Assembly (NCBI RefSeq): GCF_001676875.1
Contig: NZ_JYKA01000005.1
Span: 310,001-374,000 of the forward strand
DNA: 64,000 nucleotides
Origin: Chromobacterium subtsugae
Lineage (GTDB): Bacteria; Pseudomonadota; Gammaproteobacteria; Burkholderiales; Chromobacteriaceae
Reading direction: 5' to 3'
Shown here: in pieces, positions 8,475-17,546 of the stretch
Position numbering within the stretch: position 1 is the first letter of the stretch
How the letters are laid out: every line of letters begins with the position of its first letter
Made by a program: the position numbers and the translations under genes
Notes under the pieces: model-generated
What the model was told of the DNA's origin: nothing
Seen by the model: only the letters and a program-made list of their open reading frames with translations
Database searches by the model: none

Positions 8475-8960
8475 CTACGTCAGCTGCGTCACCGGCAGCA
8501 ACGGCCGCCCCCGCGCCGGCGCCAGCCTGAACAGGCGCTGATTGTCCGACCCCCGCCAGGGCTTGCTGGTCGGCAAGTCCCGGCGGTAGCGGCCATCGAT
8601 CAGCACATCGACGAAACGCAGGATCTCCAACTCCCGCACCTCTTCGTAGTCGTAACCAGTCCACAGCCAGATGCTCTTGCCCGGATAGCGTTGTTTGAAC
8701 GCGCGGCACAGCGACAGGATTTCATCGCGATTGGCCGGCAGCAGCGGATCGCCGCCGGACAGGCTGAGGCCGTCATGGCCGGCGCAATGCGCCAGCAGAG
8801 CCTCCCGCACCTGGGCAGTGAACGGCCGCCCGCTTTTGCGATCCCAGGTGGAGCGGTTGTGGCAGCCCTCGCAGGCATGCGCGCAGCCGGTGACGAAGAG
8901 CGTGACGCGCACGCCCTCGCCATTCACCAAATCGCAGGTGTAGTAGCGATCGTAATTCAT
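8475..8960 (-). CDS. nrdG: Anaerobic ribonucleotide reductase activating enzyme NrdG
   Basis: Radical-SAM enzyme that generates the glycyl radical on NrdD. It has the CxxxCxxC cluster in GCAHACEGCHNRSTW (residues about 26-33), the SLSGGDPLLP glycine-rich SAM site and the WTGYDYEEV and VDVLIDGRY blocks shared with E. coli NrdG. Length is 161 aa, about 7 more than E. coli because of a C-terminal extension after WRGSDNQRLFRL. It starts 7 bp after the nrdD stop, so the two form an operon. Oxygen-sensitive; expected to act only in anoxic cells. Confidence 0.93.
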   Translation of the reverse strand: MNYDRYYTCDLVNGEGVRVTLFVTGCAHACEGCHNRSTWDRKSGRPFTAQVREALLAHCAGHDGLSLSGGDPLLPANRDEILSLCRAFKQRYPGKSIWLWTGYDYEEVRELEILRFVDVLIDGRYRRDLPTSKPWRGSDNQRLFRLAPARGRPLLPVTQLT

Positions 8961-8967
8961 GGATCGA

Positions 8968-11103
8968 TCAATGCTCGCCGCCGAAGTGCTTGACCCGGCG
9001 CATCATTTCCTTCTGCTTGCCGGCATTGAACGGACGCGCATTGGGACTGCCCAGGTAGCCGCACACGCGGCGCGTCACCGACAGCGAGGCGCTGTCGCGA
9101 TTGCCGCATTGCGGGCAGCTGAATCCATCCGCCGCGGCCAGCGCCTCTCCCATGAAGCCGCAGGCGCCGCAGGAGTCCACCGGCGTATTGCTGCCGAAAT
9201 ACGGCACCCTCTCCAGCGCGTAATCCCAGATCCGCTCCAACGCCTGCAGATTGTGCTTCATGTTCGGCAATTCGACATAGCTTATATGGCCGCCGCTGGC
9301 CAGCTCGGCATAGCCGGTTTCAAAGTCTATCTTCTCGAACGGATTGACCTTGCGGAACACATCCAGATGGAAGGAATTGGTGTAATAGCCCTTGTCGGTC
9401 ACTTCGGCGATGTCGCCGAAGCGCTCCCGGTCCAATTTGCAGAAACGGTTGCACAGCGACTCGCTGGGCGTGGAGTAGAGCGAGAAGCCGAAACCGGTTT
9501 CGCGCTTCCACTGCGCAGCGGCCTCGCTCAGGCGGGCCACCACCCGGCGCAGAAAAACCTGAGCAGGCTCGCTGTCGGCCGGATGCGCGCCGAACAGCAG
9601 CACGCCGACTTCGTGCAGGCCGATGTAGCCGAGCGAGATCGACGCCCGGCCGCCCTGAAACAGCGCCATGATGTCTTGATCCGGCTTCAGCCGCGCGCCA
9701 AAGGCGCCCTCGGTATACAGAATCGGCGCGACATTGGCCTTGACGCCGCGCAGCCGCTCGATGCGCAGCATCAGCGCGCGCAAGCATAGGCCCAAGCGCC
9801 CCTCCAGCAGCGCCCAGAACGCCTGCGCGTCGCCCCTCGCCTCGATGGCGATGCGCGGTAGATTCAAGCTGACCACGCCCAGATTGTTGCGGCCATCCAG
9901 CACCTCCCGGCCCGCCTCGTCGCGCCAGGCCGGCAGGAAGCTGCGGCAGCCCATCGGCGAAACCGGCACCGATGAGCCGGTGATGCGTCGGCTGAGCTCG
10001 GCGGAGATGATGTCCGGATACATGCGTTTGGACGCGCACTCCAAAGCCAGCTGCTTGATGTCGTAATTCGGATCGGCCGGCCGCAGATTGACGCCCTGGT
10101 CGATGAACATCACCAGCTTGGGAAAAACCGGCGTGACGCCCTCTTTGCCCAGCCCCTTGATGCGCACGCGGAGGATGGACTGCTGTATGATGCGCGCCTC
10201 CCAGCCCAGGCCCATGCCGAAGGAGAAGGTGACGAAGGGCTGCTGGCCATTGGAGCTGAACAGGGTGTTGATCTCGTACTCGCAAGCCTGGATGCCGTCG
10301 TACGTTTCCTTTTCGGCGCGCTCGCGGGCATAGCGTTCTGGCTCGGTGATGCCGTACTCCCGGGCCACCTCCAGATTTTTGCGATAGCTTTTCAGCACAT
10401 AGGGCGCCAAAACCTGATCGATATTGGGAATGGTGGTGCCGCCGTACTGGTGGCTGGCCACCTGGGCGATGATCTGGGCGGTGACGGCGCAGGCGACGCC
10501 TATCGACCTGGGGCTTTCGATCTGGGCGTTGCCGAGGCGGAAGCCCTGCTCCAGCATGCCTTTCAAATCCACCAGGCAGCAATTGGTGAACGGCAGGAAC
10601 GGCGAGTAATCCAGGTCATGGAAATGGATGTCGCCGCTGTTGTGAGCAGCCAGGATGTCCTTGGGCAGGAAGTTGCCGGCAAACTGCTTGGAGACGATGC
10701 CGGCCATCAGGTCGCGCATCACCGGAAACACATTGGCGTCCTTGTTGGCGTTCTCAGTGGCGGCCTCTTCGTCGGTTCTGTGCACCAGCCCCATCAGCTT
10801 GGCATGCAGCTCGGAGCCGCGCGCGCGCACGCTGTCGCGGTCATGGCGGTACTGAATGTAAACCCGCGCCACTTCGGGATACTCGCGCATCAGTTCGTCC
10901 TCAACCAAACGCTGGATCGCCGCGATGCTGATCCGCCCCTGCGCCGAGCGCTCGCGGCAGCGGCGCTCCACCGCGGCGGCGATGGCCAACGCCAACGCGG
11001 CCGGCGCCGCATGGCCGGCCGCCGCCGCCGCCCGCTGGCATGCATTGGCGATCTTGCCGATATCGAATTGCGTCACTGCGCCGTCGCGCTTGCTCACTTG
11101 CAC
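8968..11103 (-). CDS. nrdD: Class III (anaerobic) ribonucleoside-triphosphate reductase NrdD
   Basis: Glycyl-radical enzyme that makes deoxyribonucleotides without oxygen. It has an N-terminal ATP-cone (VSKRDGAVTQFDIGKI), a central ten-stranded barrel with NNLGVVSLNLPRIA, a C-terminal zinc ribbon with two pairs of Cys (SCGACGFMG and FSCPQCGNRD), and the glycyl-radical loop RRVCGYLGSPNARPFNAGK just before the end. GTG at 11103 is taken as start because a perfect AGGAGG lies six bases upstream, giving 711 aa, the usual size. A longer in-frame ATG start adds 21 unlike residues. An FNR/ANR-type box upstream fits anaerobic induction. Confidence 0.95.
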   Translation of the reverse strand: MQVSKRDGAVTQFDIGKIANACQRAAAAAGHAAPAALALAIAAAVERRCRERSAQGRISIAAIQRLVEDELMREYPEVARVYIQYRHDRDSVRARGSELHAKLMGLVHRTDEEAATENANKDANVFPVMRDLMAGIVSKQFAGNFLPKDILAAHNSGDIHFHDLDYSPFLPFTNCCLVDLKGMLEQGFRLGNAQIESPRSIGVACAVTAQIIAQVASHQYGGTTIPNIDQVLAPYVLKSYRKNLEVAREYGITEPERYARERAEKETYDGIQACEYEINTLFSSNGQQPFVTFSFGMGLGWEARIIQQSILRVRIKGLGKEGVTPVFPKLVMFIDQGVNLRPADPNYDIKQLALECASKRMYPDIISAELSRRITGSSVPVSPMGCRSFLPAWRDEAGREVLDGRNNLGVVSLNLPRIAIEARGDAQAFWALLEGRLGLCLRALMLRIERLRGVKANVAPILYTEGAFGARLKPDQDIMALFQGGRASISLGYIGLHEVGVLLFGAHPADSEPAQVFLRRVVARLSEAAAQWKRETGFGFSLYSTPSESLCNRFCKLDRERFGDIAEVTDKGYYTNSFHLDVFRKVNPFEKIDFETGYAELASGGHISYVELPNMKHNLQALERIWDYALERVPYFGSNTPVDSCGACGFMGEALAAADGFSCPQCGNRDSASLSVTRRVCGYLGSPNARPFNAGKQKEMMRRVKHFGGEH

Positions 11104-11223
11104 ATCGCACCTCCTGGCATGGCTATCCAACCGGCCGGCTTGCCGCCGGCCGGGAAACGTTGCCACTGTATGCGATTTGCCAGCAGGCTGCCGCGCTATT
11201 TTTACAAAATGTAGATATGGAAT

Positions 11224-11237
11224 TTGCTCGTAATCAA
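11224..11237 (-). promoter_or_regulatory. FNR/ANR-type box upstream of nrdD
   Basis: On the minus strand TTGAT-TACG-AGCAA matches nine of ten positions of the FNR/ANR consensus TTGAT-N4-ATCAA. It is centred about 127 bp before the nrdD start. An AT-rich stretch near 11196-11204 could serve as the -10 at the class II spacing, with the transcript starting near 11189. Anaerobic activation of nrdDG by FNR is established in E. coli. Confidence 0.6.
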
Positions 11238-11352
11238 TATATGGTGCTTTCGCCTGCCAAGTCGGCTTGGGCGGACATCCTGCGGAACCATTTCACGCCA
11301 TTGGCATCATACAGCGCTATATTCATCCTTTTATCCTGACAGCGAGCCCGCC

Positions 11353-11907
11353 ATGCACTCCCCGCTTCCCGCCCTGCTGCTGACCCTGCCGCTTGCCAGC
11401 TACGCCCACGCCGCCGAACAAGTCCAGGGCCAGGGTGGGCGCATCCTGCATTACAGCTCCACCCAGACCCGCTCCGACCTGGACCACGAGGAGCAAAACC
11501 GCTACCGCAACCATCGCGACCACCAGTTCAACGGCGCCAGCCTGGCCGCCGTGCTGCAGGCGGCGCAGAGTGCGCTGCATCAGCACGGCTACGGCCAGAT
11601 CGAAGCGGAACCGGATTACCACGTGATTCGCGCGCTCAGGCACGAGCAGCTGGTCAGCCGCGGCCGCCAGGTGCTGCGCGGCATCCTGAAGCTCAAGCTG
11701 CCGATGCCGGGCAAGCCCGACCACCAGAGCACCGAGCTGTTGCTGATGCTGCGCCCCGGCAGCCAGCCGCAGCAGGTGCTGGCACGCGCGCGCCTGGAAA
11801 CCACCGTCTGGGACAGCAACGGCAACTCCCACACCAAGCTCGACAGCGATCCGGACGACTACCGCCAGCTATACGGCCATATCGACGCCGCGCTGCGAGG
11901 ACGCTAA
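11353..11907 (+). CDS. Secreted protein of unknown function
   Basis: A 184-residue protein starting MHSPLPALLLTLPLASYAHAAEQ, a clear signal peptide with AxA cleavage after about residue 20. The mature part is hydrophilic, rich in His, Gln and Arg, with no recognisable domain. The regular spacing of AAVLQAAQSALHQHGYGQIE suggests an alpha-helical segment followed by beta strands (DYHVIRALRHEQLVSRGRQ). There are no Cys residues in the mature part. It stands alone between divergent nrdD and convergent typA. The start is chosen by the signal peptide; the frame stays open upstream with no good start. Confidence 0.65.
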   Translation: MHSPLPALLLTLPLASYAHAAEQVQGQGGRILHYSSTQTRSDLDHEEQNRYRNHRDHQFNGASLAAVLQAAQSALHQHGYGQIEAEPDYHVIRALRHEQLVSRGRQVLRGILKLKLPMPGKPDHQSTELLLMLRPGSQPQQVLARARLETTVWDSNGNSHTKLDSDPDDYRQLYGHIDAALRGR

Positions 11908-11913
11908 GGCCGC

Positions 11914-11954
11914 CAAACAAAACACCCCGCTGCCTGCGAACAGGCGACGGGGTG
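11914..11954 (-). terminator. typA terminator
   Basis: Arms CACCCCG (11923-11929) and CGGGGTG (11948-11954) with an inner GCCTG/CAGGC stem. On the minus strand it is followed by TTTTGTTT, as expected for rho-independent termination of typA. The plus-strand side has no T run. Confidence 0.8.
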
Positions 11955-11984
11955 CGGGTCTTGCGCGAAGCGCGGTCGGCCGGC

Positions 11985-13802
<1,818 letters not shown>

Positions 13803-13839
13803 GTCTCAGGCGGCTATCTGGAAACAGAAAAATCGAAAG

Positions 13840-13848
13840 ATTATAGCA
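13840..13848 (-). promoter_or_regulatory. Extended -10 promoter of typA
   Basis: The minus strand reads TGC-TATAAT, a perfect extended -10 element. The -35 is weak (TTCTTG at 17-base spacing). The start point would be near 13833, giving a 31-nt leader to the typA ATG. Confidence 0.65.
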
Positions 13849-13873
13849 TGATAGCCAAGCACCAAGAAAATTT

Positions 13874-13892
13874 CGGTAAAAACAGATTACCG
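13874..13892. repeat. Inverted repeat in the typA / 13992 divergent region
   Basis: CGGTAA and TTACCG separated by seven bases, followed on the plus strand by a T-rich run (13893-13904). There is no upstream plus-strand gene to terminate, so it could be an operator for either divergent gene or an attenuator for transcription entering from the typA side. Seen directly; role unknown. Confidence 0.4.
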
Positions 13893-13991
13893 TTTTGTAT
13901 TTTTCACGTTAAAGCGATGGCGGCGGCAAACTCGTCGCGCGGCGGTTTTGCCATTAAACTGCCAGCCATCAGGCAACAAGGAACACAAGAC

Positions 13992-14864
13992 ATGTACGAC
14001 TGGAACGCATTGTGGCATGAGCGCGAAGCCTACCGCACCGGTTACGACATCCACCACGGCGACGCCAATATGCTGGCCGAGCCGCTCAAGGCCAAGCTGA
14101 TCCACGCCGCCGAAACGCCGGACCAGGTGGCGGTGTACGAAGACGCCCACCGCTACATCCTGGCCGGCCACGCCGACGGCCTGCAGCTGCTGGAAGTGTT
14201 CAAGCACGGCCTGTTCGACATCACCCTGCGCTTTGTCGGCGAAGACGAGGGTCAGGACGCCGCCGTGCCTTATATAGAGCTGCATGTCGACAACCTCGCC
14301 ACCGAGGAGCAGGCGGTATGGCGCGGCGAGGCGCAGCTGGATGAAGAAGGTCGCGTCTGGATAGGCAAGCGCACGCTGGACGAAGACGTGCTGCCGGCGA
14401 TGCCCTTCGACGAACTGTCCTTTACCGACCAGGCCGTCTTCCGCGACGAACTGGCCCGTGTCTGGCATGAAGACCTGCCGCAATTGCGTCCGCTGATCGA
14501 AGCCTGGTTCCGCCACGACGAACTGGCGGCGCCGCAGGACGAGCCGGCCCACTACGGCGACCAGGAGCGCGTGATGCAGATCTGCGACCGCTACGCCGAA
14601 ATCGTCCGCCGCGAACAGGCGGCGCTGTCGCGGCTGTTCAGCGACGACGAGCTGCGGCTGATGGCCGGCGTGATCGGCAGCGTGCATTTCGACAGCGCCG
14701 CCTCCTGCCGCGGCGTCTGGCTGGCCGTGGAGGCCCGCATCATCGAAGACGAGCTGGATCAGCAATTCCAGCTGGACGGCGAGGCGCTGCTGGCCAAGAT
14801 GAAAGGCTTGAGCTACGCGCAGGAAGTGGCGCTGATCGAGGCGCTGTCGCCGCTGAAATCCTGA
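13992..14864 (+). CDS. Acidic cytoplasmic protein of unknown function
   Basis: A 290-residue, strongly acidic protein without signal peptide or membrane segment, beginning MYDWNALWHEREAYRTGYDI. No catalytic motif was recognised. The C-terminal third (from FSDDELRLMAGVIGS to EALSPLK) has the helical pattern of a small domain found at the ends of several uncharacterised proteobacterial proteins: an FSxDELxL-type entry, then a LAxEVxDxI-like helix and an ALLAKMxxLSxAQ helix. The start is chosen as the first Met with a nearby AAGGA; the frame is open far upstream only because typA lies antisense. It is divergent from typA. Confidence 0.65.
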   Translation: MYDWNALWHEREAYRTGYDIHHGDANMLAEPLKAKLIHAAETPDQVAVYEDAHRYILAGHADGLQLLEVFKHGLFDITLRFVGEDEGQDAAVPYIELHVDNLATEEQAVWRGEAQLDEEGRVWIGKRTLDEDVLPAMPFDELSFTDQAVFRDELARVWHEDLPQLRPLIEAWFRHDELAAPQDEPAHYGDQERVMQICDRYAEIVRREQAALSRLFSDDELRLMAGVIGSVHFDSAASCRGVWLAVEARIIEDELDQQFQLDGEALLAKMKGLSYAQEVALIEALSPLKS

Positions 14865-15033
14865 GAGCATGGGCCAAAAGCGGCGATCGCTGGTATCATG
14901 CCGCCGGATTTCGAGCAATCACACTAAACCTTATATCGCGCCGCGGACGCCATCGCGCGCGGCGCGCCGCTGGCCCGAACGCCTCCAGACAAGGAGCCGA
15001 TCGGCGCCTGAAACCCACCATGGAGAATGCAAT

Positions 15034-16350
15034 ATGGCTCAGCCGATTGCCCTGAGAAACCTGCCGCAAAGCAATATCTTCCGCCCCGGCGACGTATTCG
15101 TGCTGTTCGGCGAGCTGTTCGGCCGCGGCTACGCCAATGGTCTGGTCAACCAAGCCCGCCAGGCCGGCATGGAGATCATCGGCATCACCGTCGGCCGCCG
15201 CGACGACGACAACCGCCTGCGCCCGCTGAACGACGAAGAACTGGCGGCCGCCGAGGCCAATCTGGGCGGCAAGATCATCAACGTGCCGCTGATGGCCGGC
15301 TTCGAGCTGGACGCCCCCGCCGGCGAAGCCACCCCGACCGAGCTGCTGGGCGGCCTGACGCTGAAAGGCTGGCAGGACGACAAGCTGGACTGGGCGCATA
15401 TCGAAAAATGCCGCCAGGTCGGCGTCAAGCGCTTCCAGGACGGCGTCGCCGAAGTGATGGCCAAGCTGGACGGCATGATCGCCGACGGCCGCAACGTGTT
15501 CTTCGCCCACACCATGGCCGGCGGCATTCCCAAGGTCAAGGTGTTCCTCGCCATCGCCAACCGCATCTACAAGGGCCGCGGCGACCGCTTCCTGTCCTCG
15601 CAGGCGCTGCTGGACAGCGACCTGGGCAAGCTGATCCTGCAAAACTTCGACGAAGTCACCGCCAACACCTTCCAGCACCTGATAGCCGGCAGCGCGGCCT
15701 TGCGTCGCCGTCTGGAAGCCAGCGGCGGCCAGGTGCGCTACACCGCCTACGGTTACCACGGCACGGAAATCCTGATCGACGGCCGCTATCAGTGGCAGAC
15801 CTACACCAACTACACCCAGGGCTACGCCAAGATGCGGCTGGAGAAGGTGGCGCAAGCCGCCTGGGAGCAAGGCGTCAAGGCCACGGTGTTCAACTGCCCG
15901 GAAATCCGCACCAATTCCTCCGACATCTTCGTCGGCGTCGAGCTGCCGCTGTTCGCGCTGCTGCGCGCGCTGAAGAAGGAAGCGCCAGGTGCCTGGACCG
16001 ATAGCCAATGGCGGGACTGCGCCAGCCTGCTGAAGGACGGCCACGCGCTGGAAACGCTGCTGGAAAAGATAGACGCGCTCAACGACGGCGCGGTGATGCA
16101 GGGCTTCCGCCGCTTCGACGCCTGGCCGATGCCCAACAGCCCCGAGCTGGCCGAGGTGATGATAGGCACGTCGGACGAGCTCACCGACATGCACCTGGAC
16201 CGCAAGGCGCTGATCACCGACCGCCTCAGCGCGCTGGTGATCGAAGCCGCCGGCCCGCTGATGTTCGGCGAAGCCTCGCAGCCGTCCGGCCCGGTGCTGT
16301 GGCTGAACCACGACATCATCGCCAGCCAGCTCAAACAGCTGCACGGCTGA
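15034..16350 (+). CDS. FabMG-family protein (putative enoyl-ACP reductase-like)
   Basis: A 438-residue cytoplasmic protein. The N-terminus reads FRPGDVFVLFGELFGRGYANGLV, a nucleotide-binding-like strand-loop-helix with GELFGRGYAN instead of a classical GxGxxG, followed by MEIIGITVGRRDDDNRLRPL. A conserved AHTMAGGIPKVKVFLAIANR lies mid-protein. From memory this matches the family annotated as enoyl-ACP reductase FabMG, first reported from a metagenome as a triclosan-tolerance gene; that assignment is not proved by any motif here. The start ATG at 15034 has GGAG nine bases upstream. No fatty-acid genes are adjacent. Confidence 0.6.
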   Translation: MAQPIALRNLPQSNIFRPGDVFVLFGELFGRGYANGLVNQARQAGMEIIGITVGRRDDDNRLRPLNDEELAAAEANLGGKIINVPLMAGFELDAPAGEATPTELLGGLTLKGWQDDKLDWAHIEKCRQVGVKRFQDGVAEVMAKLDGMIADGRNVFFAHTMAGGIPKVKVFLAIANRIYKGRGDRFLSSQALLDSDLGKLILQNFDEVTANTFQHLIAGSAALRRRLEASGGQVRYTAYGYHGTEILIDGRYQWQTYTNYTQGYAKMRLEKVAQAAWEQGVKATVFNCPEIRTNSSDIFVGVELPLFALLRALKKEAPGAWTDSQWRDCASLLKDGHALETLLEKIDALNDGAVMQGFRRFDAWPMPNSPELAEVMIGTSDELTDMHLDRKALITDRLSALVIEAAGPLMFGEASQPSGPVLWLNHDIIASQLKQLHG

Positions 16351-16370
16351 TCGCGGCCTCCCCCCGCGCG

Positions 16371-16408
16371 AAAAACCCCGCAGCCGTCAGGCCGCGGGGT
16401 TTTCTTTT
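16371..16408. terminator. Bidirectional terminator between convergent genes
   Basis: ACCCCGC...GCGGGGT stem with A-rich and T-rich flanks (AAAAA before, TTTTCTTTT after) lies between the FabMG-family gene and the oppositely oriented quinone oxidoreductase, whose last codons it reaches. It should terminate both. Confidence 0.85.
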
Positions 16409-17402
16409 AGCCGGCGGCCTGCGTCGAGAACATCGTCAGCACCACCTTGCCCAGATTACGGTTTTCCTCGACGTAGCGATGGGCGTCCCGCACCTGGGTC
16501 CACGGAAAGCTGCAGTCCACCACCGTGCGCAAGCGTCCGTCCAGGATGCCGGGCAGGATGCGCTCGCGCAGCGCCGCCGCCAGCCTGGCCTTCGCCGCGG
16601 GCGGCTGCGGCCGCAGCGTGGAGCCGATCAGGCTGATGCGCTTCATCAGCAGCCGGCCGAAATCCAGCTCGGCCTTCAAACCGCCCATCAGCCCGATGTT
16701 CACCAGCCTGCCGTCCGGATTCAAGGCCTGCAGGTTTTCCGCCAGATAGGCCGCGCCCACCGGGTCCAGCACCGCGTCCGCGCCGCCCCAGCTTTTGACC
16801 AGCTCGCTGAAAGCCGGCGTTTCCCGATAGTTGAATACTTGCGCGGCGCCCAGTTCGCGGCAGAATGCCAGCTTTTCCGCGCTGCCGGCGCTGGCGAAAG
16901 CCCGCGCGCCCAGCAAGCCGGCCACCTGGATCGCCGCCACGCCGACGCCGCTGGCACCGGCGTGCACCAGCACATTGTCGCCTGCGGCGACGCCGGCCTT
17001 CTCCGCCAGGTTGAACCAGGCTGTCATCCAGGCCTCCGGCAGGCTGGCGGCCTCCACCCAGGACAGCGCGTCCGGCTTGGCGATGGCCAAGGCTTCGTCC
17101 AGCAGCGCGTACTCGGCATAGCCGCCGCCCTCAACCAGGCCGAACACCGCGTCGCCGGGCTGAAAGGCTGAACCTTCCGCCGCCTCTTCCACCCAACCAG
17201 CCACTTCCAGGCCCAGCAGCGGGCTAGCGCCGGGAGGCGGCGCGTAACGGCCCTCGCGCTGCATCATGTCGGCCCGATTCACTCCGGCCGCCATCACCCG
17301 CACCAGCAGCTTGCCAGGCGCCAGCTGCGGCCGATCCCATTCCGCCAGCTCCATCGTCTCCGCCCCGCCCGGCCCTTGCTGGACCACCGCCTGCATTTTC
17401 AT
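16407..17402 (-). CDS. NAD(P)H:quinone oxidoreductase, PIG3/Zn-independent MDR family
   Basis: Medium-chain reductase of 331 aa that probably reduces quinones with NADPH. The N-terminus MKMQAVVQQGPGG and the VRVMAAGVNRADMMQREG block are typical of the PIG3/TP53I3 group, and VLVHAGASGVGVAAIQ is the Rossmann nucleotide-binding loop. Cys and His zinc ligands of alcohol dehydrogenases are absent. The start at 17402 is set by AAGGAG seven bases upstream; an ATG 11 codons earlier lacks one. Physiological substrate unknown. Confidence 0.85.
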   Translation of the reverse strand: MKMQAVVQQGPGGAETMELAEWDRPQLAPGKLLVRVMAAGVNRADMMQREGRYAPPPGASPLLGLEVAGWVEEAAEGSAFQPGDAVFGLVEGGGYAEYALLDEALAIAKPDALSWVEAASLPEAWMTAWFNLAEKAGVAAGDNVLVHAGASGVGVAAIQVAGLLGARAFASAGSAEKLAFCRELGAAQVFNYRETPAFSELVKSWGGADAVLDPVGAAYLAENLQALNPDGRLVNIGLMGGLKAELDFGRLLMKRISLIGSTLRPQPPAAKARLAAALRERILPGILDGRLRTVVDCSFPWTQVRDAHRYVEENRNLGKVVLTMFSTQAAG

Positions 17403-17497
17403 CGCGCTCTCCTTCGCATTGAGTCCACAGCACATGAGGCCGGCCGCCGCCTATCTCAAGTCAATGCGCGAAATATTCGAATACGGCGACATATGCC

Positions 17498-17538
17498 ATG
17501 AGCTGGATCAAGCAATGGCGACCGGCTTTGATTACAAT
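17498..17538 (+). promoter_or_regulatory. FNR/ANR-like box and -10 of the ccoI promoter
   Basis: ATGAG-CTGG-ATCAA (17498-17511) matches eight of ten FNR/ANR positions with a perfect ATCAA half. TACAAT (17533-17538) is a five-of-six -10 placed 28-29 bases from the box centre, the class II activator geometry. Transcription would start at 17545-17547, at the ccoI ATG itself. No Shine-Dalgarno precedes that ATG, so the message may be leaderless. Confidence 0.5.
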
Positions 17539-17546
17539 GCCCCGTC

